Positions 1-5,695 of a DNA stretch of 5,817 nucleotides are shown one piece after another. Both the position numbers and the translations under genes were made by a program. How positions within the stretch are numbered: position 1 is the first letter of the stretch; each line of letters starts with the position of its first letter. The stretch spans positions 1 through 5,817 of the forward strand of contig JADQBO010000019.1 in the NCBI GenBank assembly GCA_016278585.1. Reading direction: 5' to 3'. Below the pieces are notes generated by a model that worked only from the letters and a program-made list of their open reading frames with translations, did no database searches and had not been told where the DNA came from. This stretch comes from Desulfosporosinus sp. (GTDB taxonomy: Bacteria; Bacillota; Desulfitobacteriia; Desulfitobacteriales; Desulfitobacteriaceae).

Positions 1-1
1 G

Positions 2-370
2 ACGTATCGGGGAGGAGTCGAGTTTCTTACCCCAGAGGAGGCCAAGGAATGGGCCCTCATGAACCATAAAGAGGGTCGAGTTCAGACAGTGGATGTGTTT
101 GGCACACCTTATATTGGAGGACTTTGCCAGTGTGAATATCCTGGCTGTGTTGCGGTTCGAAATCGGCTCGACTATGATTTTAAATTTTTATTGAAAGGTC
201 ATAGGGTAGCTAAAGTAGATCGTGAAAAATGTACTGGGTGCAAAAGCTGTTTAGGACGATGTCAGTTTAAGTCCCTTAACCTAGAGGTTTACACCAATAA
301 GGCTTATGTTGATATGGATCAATGTTTTGGATGTGGATTATGTGCTACGGCTTGCCCGAGTGGAGCATAG
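2..370 (+). CDS. Cys-rich protein with two C-terminal [4Fe-4S] clusters (5' truncated by window)
   Basis: The reading frame is open from the first base of the window, so the gene begins upstream and only its last 122 residues are seen. An ATG at 59 lies inside this open frame and has no good ribosome site, so it is not taken as the start. Visible residues 77-87 (CTGCKSCLGRC) and 108-118 (CFGCGLCATAC) give two CxxCxxCxxxC sets, enough for two cubane [4Fe-4S] clusters as in bacterial ferredoxins. The fourth Cys of the first set is followed by Gln rather than the usual Pro. A third Cys group, CQCEYPGC at residues 42-49, lies just upstream and could bind another metal or cluster. The protein stops right after the second cluster (ACPSGA). 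By family analogy it is a cytoplasmic electron-transfer protein or oxidoreductase subunit. No signal peptide can be judged. Its partner is unknown, but the next gene is also a ferredoxin. Confidence 0.85.
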   Translation, partial: TYRGGVEFLTPEEAKEWALMNHKEGRVQTVDVFGTPYIGGLCQCEYPGCVAVRNRLDYDFKFLLKGHRVAKVDREKCTGCKSCLGRCQFKSLNLEVYTNKAYVDMDQCFGCGLCATACPSGA

Positions 371-419
371 AGTTATTTGACAGAGAGAGTCTGCCTGGAT
401 TGGCCGAAAACTGGTAATA

Positions 420-425
420 AGGGGG
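420..425 (+). promoter_or_regulatory. Shine-Dalgarno fixing the start of the small ferredoxin gene at 434
   Basis: AGGGGG lies 8 bases before ATG 434. An in-frame TTG at 377 would add 19 residues, but it has only a weak GGAG about 11 bases upstream. The added segment (beginning TERVCLDWPK) shows no ferredoxin character. Confidence 0.7.
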
Positions 426-433
426 AAACTTTG

Positions 434-736
434 ATGATTGCTCAAATTGGCATAGACTATGATTTATGTAAAGATCCATTAATATGCCGAAAATGTTTAA
501 GTGTGTGTCCATCCGTAGTTTTCGTGTGTGGTCCCACGAAGAAATGGAAAGGTAGAGAGACAGATCCCAAAGAATATCGAATTGTCGGACGCTATTTTGA
601 CAAATGTTCTGGTTGTGGGGACTGTATTAAAGTTTGTCCCACGGGGGCAATTGATTTAGTATTTTTGCCACAAGAGCAATTAGCTCAGAAGTATATAGGG
701 GAACGGACCGCTCAATTAAAAGAACATAATTGTTAA
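434..736 (+). CDS. Small di-cluster [4Fe-4S] ferredoxin-like protein, 100 aa
   Basis: From ATG 434 the product is 100 residues. The second cluster motif is classic: CSGCGDCIKVCP at residues 58-69, followed by TGAI. The first motif is unusual. It reads CKDPLICRKCLSVCP at residues 11-26, a C-x5-C-x2-C-x3-CP spacing instead of C-x2-C-x2-C-x3-CP, and an extra Cys follows at 32. About 25 polar residues (33-57) separate the clusters, where short ferredoxins have fewer, and the last residue is Cys100. The family role is cytoplasmic low-potential electron transfer to or from a flavo- or metalloenzyme. The gene lies 63 bases after another ferredoxin-type gene and 46 bases before the next one, with no terminator between, so co-transcription is likely. 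Whether it is a free carrier or a subunit of an oxidoreductase cannot be told. The ferredoxin assignment is sure; the partner is not. Confidence 0.88.
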   Translation: MIAQIGIDYDLCKDPLICRKCLSVCPSVVFVCGPTKKWKGRETDPKEYRIVGRYFDKCSGCGDCIKVCPTGAIDLVFLPQEQLAQKYIGERTAQLKEHNC

Positions 737-782
737 ATTATAAAACTATTTGACTAAAGTCTAAAACGAAGGGGAGTTTAGT

Positions 783-1385
783 ATGGCTTTGGATTTTAAG
801 GTTTTGCAAAAAGTCAAAGGCAACCCCAGCACTCCGGTAGCTGCTGACCGACGGCTCAAGATAAGCCCAGGTCAAGATTATGCTTATGATATGCCAAAGG
901 AACTGATCTATACGGTTATTAAACAATTCCCTCTAGAAAACATGATTAATCGGGAGGGAGAGCTCGATGAAGGTTTTTTAATGAAACAAGGGGAAACCTT
1001 TATGAAACTCTTGATAAGAGAAGCCGACTCCGATAAATTTCGGGATAGAACTGCTGAAATGATCGAACGTGTTGCACAGCAAACGGGGATTAAGTTTCCT
1101 CATGTGTTCGAGCGGTACGTAGAACTAGGCATATTGACCTTACGCCCAAGGGATGCTTGGACTGTCACTGAGGCGACGACCAAGGCCCTAAACGTACGTA
1201 ATTTCAACTGTAGTCTAGGCAAAATGTTTACTGAAAAAGGAATTCATAACTGCCATGTTTTTTGTTTAGCAGCCAATCAAGTGGCTGCCCAGAAAGTTGG
1301 ACTCAATTTAAATATGTCTTGTAATCAGTATTTAGAAGGCAGTGGAATATGTGAGTTAGTATTTCGGATGCCACAAGGGGGTTAA
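783..1385 (+). CDS. Uncharacterised 200-aa soluble protein with five C-terminal cysteines
   Basis: I do not recognise this protein with certainty. ATG 783 has AAGGGGAG at 769-776, 6 bases upstream. There is no signal peptide or membrane segment. The N-terminal half is mixed and mostly helical in look. All five Cys (143, 157, 161, 180, 190) fall in the last 60 residues, in the stretches FNCSLGKMF, IHNCHVFCLAA and LEGSGICELVF. The ending G-x-x-x-C-E-L-x-F, with a Cys/His pair upstream, is reminiscent of the C-terminal part of the L-2-amino-thiazoline-4-carboxylic acid hydrolase-like family, and more loosely of V4R small-molecule-binding domains. This is pattern resemblance only, not a verified match. 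The Cys spacing is not that of a ferredoxin cluster. Placement between a ferredoxin and a small TPR gene suggests a partner or substrate-handling protein in the same redox system. Confidence 0.75.
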   Translation: MALDFKVLQKVKGNPSTPVAADRRLKISPGQDYAYDMPKELIYTVIKQFPLENMINREGELDEGFLMKQGETFMKLLIREADSDKFRDRTAEMIERVAQQTGIKFPHVFERYVELGILTLRPRDAWTVTEATTKALNVRNFNCSLGKMFTEKGIHNCHVFCLAANQVAAQKVGLNLNMSCNQYLEGSGICELVFRMPQGG

Positions 1386-1390
1386 CCAGT

Positions 1391-1588
1391 ATGCACATAG
1401 GACATAGCGAGGACGACATAGATCATGAAAGCTTAGCGATGAGGCATTTAGGTGAAGGTATTCTCAAAGAACGAGCAGGATATTTACATGAAGCTTTAAA
1501 TGAGTATATGTTAGCAAGTGTTCTCGATCCTGAATTAGAAATGGCTCGGACCAAACTTGCAAAACTTAACCAGAAACTAGGTTTCTAA
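1391..1588 (+). CDS. Very small single-TPR protein, 65 aa
   Basis: The 65-residue product is acidic at the start (SEDDIDHE) and then fits one tetratricopeptide repeat. Residues about 17-47 have the TPR pattern of a first helix with HLGEGILKERAG, a second helix with YLHEALNEYMLASVLD, and the typical Asp-Pro at 46-47. A further helix (48-62) follows, as a capping helix would. TPR units bind partner proteins, and one repeat alone is usually too small to do so unless it oligomerises or docks on another subunit. ATG 1391 lies only 5 bases after the preceding stop, and its ribosome site (AAGGGGG, 1375-1381) sits in the end of the preceding gene, so translational coupling with the 200-aa protein is likely. 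An assembly or adaptor role for the neighbouring proteins is inference. Confidence 0.75.
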   Translation: MHIGHSEDDIDHESLAMRHLGEGILKERAGYLHEALNEYMLASVLDPELEMARTKLAKLNQKLGF

Positions 1589-1620
1589 ATCGACTAAAGC
1601 AAAGTATGTCAGTAAGAAAA

Positions 1621-1629
1621 GAGAGGGGG
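1621..1629 (+). promoter_or_regulatory. Shine-Dalgarno fixing the start of the first MaoC-like gene at 1636
   Basis: GAGAGGGGG ends 6 bases before ATG 1636. The alternative in-frame ATG at 1606 has no purine-rich site ahead of it and would add ten residues (MSVRKERGCR) that are simply this ribosome site translated. Confidence 0.75.
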
Positions 1630-1635
1630 TGTCGC

Positions 1636-2046
1636 ATGATTGGGAAAGAATTGATCGGACGGGAAAGTGAATCTGCTATGTTTAAGATTAGACAAGACGA
1701 TGTACGTAGGTTCGCTGAGGCGGCGGGGATACCCTTTGATGATCGAGTACCCACAACCTATGTAGAAACCTTAGTCAAAGCGAATATTGATGGCTTTCAA
1801 TTGACAATTCCTGGCTTGATCCTTGGAGAGCAAAAAATTTCCTTTCGTCGTCCCCTCGTAATAGGCGACAGCATTACCTATAAGCGACGCATAAAGGATG
1901 TTTATGGACGTCACGGAAAGCTTGAAAAAATAACCTTTATATTGATTGAAACAGTTGCGTATGATTTTAGTGGCGAGTTAGTATTTTCTAGCAATACAAC
2001 CTTAATTGCTCCGGAAAAGGAGGTAGATGATGAAAAGTCTGCATAG
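1636..2046 (+). CDS. MaoC-like hot-dog protein, FAS1-like dehydratase N-terminal type (non-catalytic partner)
   Basis: From ATG 1636 the product is 136 residues, the usual size for one hot-dog domain. It opens with GKELIGRE and then RRFAEAAGIP. PTTYVET follows near residue 39, where the family usually has a PPTF-like motif. The strongest match is the central EQKISFRRPLVIGDSI (residues 65-80), then DVYGRHGKLEKITF (88-101). This is the signature of the FAS1-like dehydratase/MaoC N-terminal family: the '(x)RP-x-x-GD' strand and the 'G-K' turn. No GD-x-N-P-x-H hydratase motif is present, as expected for the substrate-shaping rather than catalytic half. The downstream gene supplies that half and overlaps this one by 17 bases, so a heterodimer like HadA-HadB or split (R)-hydratases is the natural reading. 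The natural acyl substrate is unknown. Confidence 0.85.
   Translation: MIGKELIGRESESAMFKIRQDDVRRFAEAAGIPFDDRVPTTYVETLVKANIDGFQLTIPGLILGEQKISFRRPLVIGDSITYKRRIKDVYGRHGKLEKITFILIETVAYDFSGELVFSSNTTLIAPEKEVDDEKSA
2017..2023 (+). promoter_or_regulatory. Strong Shine-Dalgarno for the catalytic MaoC gene
   Basis: AAGGAGG lies inside the end of the upstream MaoC gene. Two adjacent ATGs follow, at 2027 (3 bases away) and 2030 (6 bases away). Spacing favours 2030. The difference is one Met residue. Confidence 0.75.
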
Positions 2047-2434
2047 TTATGAAATCTCAGATCGACTACCTATTCGAGAGTGGGTTCCGAGTAACCTTCA
2101 AATACGGCAATATGCAGAAGCTTCAGGGGATTTTAATCCTATTCATTTGGACGACAACTATGCCCGCCAAGCTGGCCTAGGAGGAGTGATCGCTCATGGC
2201 ATGCTTACGATGGCCCAAATGGCAGCTATGTTGACTGACTGGATCGGAAACGAGGGTGGGATTACTCAGCTAAATGTGCGTTTTGAGGGAATGGTTAGAC
2301 CAGGTGATATCATTAGATGCACTGGTTTAATAAAAACACGATTGGAAAATACCTTGGTTTGTGATTTAGAAGCTTTTAATAATAAAGACGAGAGAGTTTT
2401 GTCAGGTTTGGCCCACATCAGCCTTAAACCCTAA
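2030..2434 (+). CDS. MaoC family (R)-specific enoyl-CoA hydratase/dehydratase, catalytic subunit
   Basis: The 134-residue hot-dog protein carries the full hydratase-2 motif YAEASGDFNPIHLDDNYA at residues 28-45. Asp34 and His39 are the expected catalytic pair, with Asn36 between them. GGVIAHGMLT (51-60) is the conserved helix-cap segment of MaoC domains, and LNVRFEGMVRPGDII (81-95) is the typical 'F-x-x-x-V-x-P-G-D' strand. Family members hydrate trans-2-enoyl-CoA to (R)-3-hydroxyacyl-CoA reversibly, or dehydrate in the reverse direction, in the cytoplasm. The gene overlaps the end of the FAS1-like partner, so the two are probably translated together and assemble as one enzyme. ATG 2027 is an equivalent alternative start. 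The chain ends at TAA 2432-2434, which is also the first base triplet of a perfect inverted repeat. Chain-length or aromatic substrate preference cannot be deduced. Confidence 0.9.
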   Translation: MKSLHSYEISDRLPIREWVPSNLQIRQYAEASGDFNPIHLDDNYARQAGLGGVIAHGMLTMAQMAAMLTDWIGNEGGITQLNVRFEGMVRPGDIIRCTGLIKTRLENTLVCDLEAFNNKDERVLSGLAHISLKP

Positions 2435-2548
2435 AGTGAGTCACTACGAGCGATGCTAGGACCTACTATTATTAGCTGCCGTAATAATGACGATAATGGG
2501 AATTAGGGTAGGGTATTACTCTAATTCCTAGGAGGAGAACTCACTTTA
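2432..2548. repeat. 117-bp palindromic element with perfect 10-bp inverted ends
   Basis: TAAAGTGAGT at 2432-2441 is the exact reverse complement of ACTCACTTTA at 2539-2548. Between them are a 7-bp AT hairpin (ATTATTA 2468-2474 with TAATAAT 2482-2488, loop GCTGCCG) and a 14-bp hairpin (2497-2530). CTAGGA 2456-2461 can also pair with TCCTAG 2526-2531, competing with the outer part of the 14-bp hairpin. Together these could form a closed multi-branched fold at RNA level. They could also mark a small non-coding mobile element, because the ends begin and finish with TA, which would suit a TA target duplication. The left end forms the stop codon of the hot-dog gene. No known riboswitch class was recognised. 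This element fills most of the 161-bp gap before the transporter gene. Confidence 0.6.
2497..2530 (+). other. 14-bp hairpin without U tract
   Basis: TGGGAATTAGGGTA (2497-2510) pairs along its whole length with TACTCTAATTCCTA (2517-2530), with two G-U pairs (2498:2529 and 2507:2520) and the loop GGGTAT. The hairpin is followed by GGAGGAGAAC rather than T residues, so it is not a standard intrinsic terminator. It may protect a processed 3' end, act in the transporter leader, or form the core of the larger palindromic element. AGGAGGAG at 2530-2537 directly abuts the stem and resembles a ribosome site, but no start codon lies at a usable distance. Confidence 0.65.
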
Positions 2549-2578
2549 ATAACCATCTTAGTTTTGATCCAGTATTAT

Positions 2579-2586
2579 AGAGAGGA
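2579..2586 (+). promoter_or_regulatory. Ribosome site for the TTG-initiated transporter gene
   Basis: AGAGAGGA lies 9 bases before TTG 2596. An in-frame TAG at 2590-2592 rules out any earlier start. The next in-frame ATG, at 2635, has AAGG directly touching it, which is too close to serve. Confidence 0.6.
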
Positions 2587-2595
2587 TAGTAGGCT

Positions 2596-3945
2596 TTGGA
2601 AGTAAAACAGAAGATAGATACTTCATACATAAGGATGTTTTTTGAAGTCAATTTGCGCCTTCGAGGAGCTTTGCTCATACTTTATTTGGGGTATGTTCTA
2701 GCAATGTTTCATAGAGTGTCCATTGCCATTATGGCAGATCGTTTGATTGAAGATCTTCATTTAAACCTCTCACAAATGACTGTTATGGCAGCTGTTTATT
2801 TTTATCCATATGCTCTAATGCAGTTCCCTGTGGGGATTTTAGTTGATCGTATTGGACCCAAACGATTAGTTTCGGCGATGCTTCTGCTGACTGCAGTTGC
2901 TTCGTTTGCTTTTTCTCTCTCGACAACCTATCAATTATCCATTATAGCAAGGCTCTTCATAGGATTATCAGTTTCCTGTATTTTTGTACCCACGGAAAAG
3001 TTTATAGCGAATTATTTCCCTGCAGAAATGTTTTCTACCTTGACAAGTCTGATGTTTTTTTCGGGGATAATAGGGATCGTTTGTGCTACTGTTCCATTAG
3101 CATATCTAGTGGAATTTCTGGATTGGCGTACTGTCTATTTAATGATGGGCGTCATCGCTTTGCTACTAGGGATTGCTACTTGGTTTCTGTTAAATGATGA
3201 ACAGATGTTGGAACGATCTAACTCTAAATTTCAAGAATTAAGTAGTTTGAAGATACGCTTGAAATGGGTCATTTCTGAATGGGGTATGTGGCCTATCGCT
3301 ATCCGTAACTTCTTTGGTTATGGAGCGACAATGGCTTTCCAAAGCTTGTTGGTTGGGCCCTATTTGATGGCTATTATTGGCATGGATAGGATATCAGCTG
3401 GTTATTTGATTTTGTTGCTATCAGTGGGCCAATTATTAAGCTTACCTTTCAGTGGAATGCTCTCTGACAAGGTGTTTCATTCTCGTAAAATACCTTTGCT
3501 TATTAGTAGTTTTGGCTCAATTTTGTTTTGGATACCGTTTGCATTTTATACAAGCGTTTTGTTGCCCTGGCAGATAGCCCTTTTATTCCTTATGAATGGG
3601 ATATTAGCGGGTTTTAGCGCTGGCCCGGTATTCACACTGTTGAAAGAGTTATATCCCAAGCCCCTGACAGGAACGGCAATAGGGATTGGGAACTTTTTCA
3701 ACATGGCAGGTGCTGCAGTCATTCCCCTCCTTTGTAGTGTTGCGATGGCTCCGAGTATTTCGGGTGTCCTGTCAGTTAACTCGTTTACTATTGGTTATCG
3801 TTATTTGCTGGTAGCGGCTGTAATTGCAGCCTTTGTTACGGTCTTCTCAAAAGATACATGTCTTGAAAAGAATGTTTGCCAGAGTACTGAGGCCTTTAGT
3901 ATTAATGGAGAAAGTTTTTTTGCATCGAAACAGAAGAATGCCTAA
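2596..3945 (+). CDS. Major facilitator superfamily transporter, 12 TM
   Basis: The 449-residue protein has the length and pattern of a 12-helix MFS permease. Hydrophobic segments lie near residues 24-44, 62-82, 91-109, 113-133, 148-171, 177-199, 234-260, 268-289, 299-319, 324-346, 357-385 and 400-418. A polar loop at about 200-230 joins the two halves. The loop 2-3 signature motif A is clear: GILVDRIGPKR at 80-90, with Asp84 and Arg85. A degenerate copy, GMLSDKVFHSRK (287-298), sits in the equivalent loop of the second half. Arg119 in helix 4 (IARLFIGLS) is another family hallmark. The tail, about 419-449, is soluble. MFS proteins of this type move small solutes, often organic anions, by proton symport or antiport across the cytoplasmic membrane; the substrate is not readable. 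Translation starts at TTG. The chemoreceptor gene follows after 30 bases with no terminator between, suggesting co-expression. Confidence 0.92.
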   Translation: MEVKQKIDTSYIRMFFEVNLRLRGALLILYLGYVLAMFHRVSIAIMADRLIEDLHLNLSQMTVMAAVYFYPYALMQFPVGILVDRIGPKRLVSAMLLLTAVASFAFSLSTTYQLSIIARLFIGLSVSCIFVPTEKFIANYFPAEMFSTLTSLMFFSGIIGIVCATVPLAYLVEFLDWRTVYLMMGVIALLLGIATWFLLNDEQMLERSNSKFQELSSLKIRLKWVISEWGMWPIAIRNFFGYGATMAFQSLLVGPYLMAIIGMDRISAGYLILLLSVGQLLSLPFSGMLSDKVFHSRKIPLLISSFGSILFWIPFAFYTSVLLPWQIALLFLMNGILAGFSAGPVFTLLKELYPKPLTGTAIGIGNFFNMAGAAVIPLLCSVAMAPSISGVLSVNSFTIGYRYLLVAAVIAAFVTVFSKDTCLEKNVCQSTEAFSINGESFFASKQKNA

Positions 3946-3975
3946 CACACTGGGGTCTCGAAAGGGGATCACTTC

Positions 3976-5655
3976 ATGAAATTGTCTAAAAAGATTTCTT
4001 TGGGCTACTTAACAATACTTTTGCTGATGGCCTCTCTTGTTGGTACAGTCTTCTATTTGGTTAGAGGTCTTACGGCTGTGGTAGATGATCTTGGCAGTTA
4101 TCAGTTGCCCATTCAGTCGGCTGCACAAGATTTAGGTTTACAGTACACCCGTCAAATTTCCGCAATTCAGGGCTATTTGGCGACAGGGTCTGATCAATAC
4201 CTAGCCCAGTATAAAGAAGCAACCACCAAAAGTACTGAAAATCTTAAGTACATTGGGGAGCGGGTGAAGGGGGATTCTAAACCTCAATTCGAAGCTGTCA
4301 ATACCGCTGCTCAAACGTTCTCCTACCACCCAGATTACGTCATTAACATGTACAAGAACCAAGGTTTGTCCGCTGCTGTGATGTACATGACCCAGGTAGC
4401 AGCCCCAGATAATGCTGTACTAATGGATGCCTTAGACCAATATATTGCTTCTGAAAACGCCCAAATGAAAAAAGGAGCAGACTTAGCTACCATTCTTTCC
4501 AAAAGAGTTAACACCATCAGCCTATCTATATTTGGAATTTCTTTAGTAATTGGAATAATTTTGGTTAATATTATTAAGCGTTCTGCCAATAAATCGATTT
4601 CAAATGGGATGTTAGTAGCGGAAGCTCTATCAGAAGGAAATTTAGCTGTCGAGGTTAAGGGTGGCAAAGATGAGTTAGGACTCTTAGTAGGAGAATTAGG
4701 TAAGGCAGCGCGAAACCTGAGGGAAATGGTAGCTTTGGCGGTAGGAGTAAACAAGAATCTCCAGCAGGCAACTACTTTATCTAGAGAGGCTATCTGGAGG
4801 GTTACAACAAGTTCAGAGGAGATAGCTGCCTCAACAGAACAAGTTTCGAGCGGATTGCAAGAGATATCTGCGGCAGCCCAAGAAATCACGGCTTCAAGTG
4901 ATGAGCTTCGCCACTCCATTATCCAAATAGAGGAAAATGCACGTCAGGGGAGCCAAGAGGCTAAAGAAATTGAACTGCGTGCTCAACATTTGAAGACTGA
5001 AGCCAACTCAGCCTTAATAAAAGCGACTGGCATTTATGAGGAAAAACAACGGGGACTAAAGCAGGCAATCGAAGAATCCTTAGTCGTACAAGAGATTAGT
5101 GAACTAACTCAGAGCATTTCTACGATAGCAGATCAGACAAATCTATTAGCGTTAAATGCTGCCATTGAGGCTGCGCGAGCGGGAGATAATGGAAGAGGGT
5201 TTGCTGTTGTAGCGGAGGAAGTGCGTAAATTAGCGGAACAGTCCTCCCGAACGGCTCAGGATATTAAACATTTAGTGGGTCTTGTCGTTAAGGCTCACGA
5301 AAACCTGGCTTCAGGCGCTTACGAAGTCCTTGATTTTATCGATGCAGTTGTTAGACCTGACTATGATAAGTTAGTAGAAACCGGTGCACAATATGAAAAT
5401 GATGCAAAGACCTTTTTTAGTTTGACTGAAGGATTTTCTGCCACTGCGGCACAGTTGACTCTTATAGTTAATTCAGTAGCATCGGCTATCAATAACGTTA
5501 ATGAAACGATTAGCCAAGGGGCCGCTGGTTCCCAACAGGTTGCTGCTGCAGCGACAAGTGTCTCCATGGAATTGGAACAAGTCAATCAGCTCATGGCCCA
5601 TCTTAATGAGCATGCCGAACGTTTATCAGAGGGGGTAGGTAAGTTTAAAGTGTAA
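3976..5655 (+). CDS. Methyl-accepting chemotaxis protein (transmembrane chemoreceptor)
   Basis: The 559-residue receptor is complete. ATG 3976 has AAAGGGGAT 7 bases upstream. Layout: cytoplasmic KKISLG, TM1 at about 10-30, an extracytoplasmic sensor of about 150 residues (31-179), TM2 at about 180-200, a HAMP linker at about 201-253, then a long helical signalling domain to the C-terminus. The sensor looks all-helical. The stretch GYLATGSDQYLAQYKEA (66-82) recalls CHASE3/four-helix-bundle sensors. The signalling tip is highly conserved, with QTNLLALNAAIEAARAG at 387-403 and GRGFAVVAEEVRKLAEQSS at 406-424; this contacts CheA and CheW. Glu/Gln-rich helices on both sides (such as SSEEIAASTEQ and GSQQVAAAATS) supply candidate methylation sites. 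The end, VGKFKV, has no CheR-binding pentapeptide. It should report ligand or transport state to the flagellar motor through CheA. Sharing a transcript with the MFS gene suggests a common substrate. Confidence 0.95.
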   Translation: MKLSKKISLGYLTILLLMASLVGTVFYLVRGLTAVVDDLGSYQLPIQSAAQDLGLQYTRQISAIQGYLATGSDQYLAQYKEATTKSTENLKYIGERVKGDSKPQFEAVNTAAQTFSYHPDYVINMYKNQGLSAAVMYMTQVAAPDNAVLMDALDQYIASENAQMKKGADLATILSKRVNTISLSIFGISLVIGIILVNIIKRSANKSISNGMLVAEALSEGNLAVEVKGGKDELGLLVGELGKAARNLREMVALAVGVNKNLQQATTLSREAIWRVTTSSEEIAASTEQVSSGLQEISAAAQEITASSDELRHSIIQIEENARQGSQEAKEIELRAQHLKTEANSALIKATGIYEEKQRGLKQAIEESLVVQEISELTQSISTIADQTNLLALNAAIEAARAGDNGRGFAVVAEEVRKLAEQSSRTAQDIKHLVGLVVKAHENLASGAYEVLDFIDAVVRPDYDKLVETGAQYENDAKTFFSLTEGFSATAAQLTLIVNSVASAINNVNETISQGAAGSQQVAAAATSVSMELEQVNQLMAHLNEHAERLSEGVGKFKV

Positions 5656-5695
5656 ATGCCTTTGTCCGTTCAAATTGAATAGTAACTATGTTTTT

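Noticed and set aside
377..433. TTG start at 377 for the small ferredoxin
   Set aside because: Its ribosome site is weak. ATG 434 has AGGGGG at ideal spacing and gives a typical ferredoxin N-terminus.
738..926. Minus-strand open frame, 62 codons
   Set aside because: It overlaps the well-supported 200-aa gene, has no ribosome site or recognisable motif, and is a shadow.
752..1599. GACTAAAG octamer repeated in two intergenic gaps (752-759 and 1592-1599)
   Set aside because: There are only two copies of a short AT-rich word with no symmetry or shared position relative to starts. This is likely chance.
1606..1635. ATG start at 1606 for the first MaoC-like gene
   Set aside because: No Shine-Dalgarno precedes it. 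The extra residues are a translation of the real ribosome site before 1636.
1566..1754. Minus-strand open frame, 62 codons
   Set aside because: It lies antisense to the start of the MaoC-like gene and has no family features.
2497..2530. Hairpin considered as an intrinsic terminator of the upstream operon
   Set aside because: The stem is followed by GGAGGAGAAC, with no T tract on either strand.
2550..2578. Possible promoter with -10 TATTAT (2573-2578) before the transporter gene
   Set aside because: The hexamer at 17-base spacing (around 2550-2555) does not resemble TTGACA, and the resulting leader would be too short to hold the ribosome site well.
4335..4919. Minus-strand open frame, 194 codons
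   Set aside because: It is fully antisense to the chemoreceptor, whose protein features are unmistakable. Long antisense frames are common opposite such helical repeats.
5361..5585. Minus-strand open frame, 74 codons
   Set aside because: It is antisense to the chemoreceptor C-terminal helix, with no independent support.
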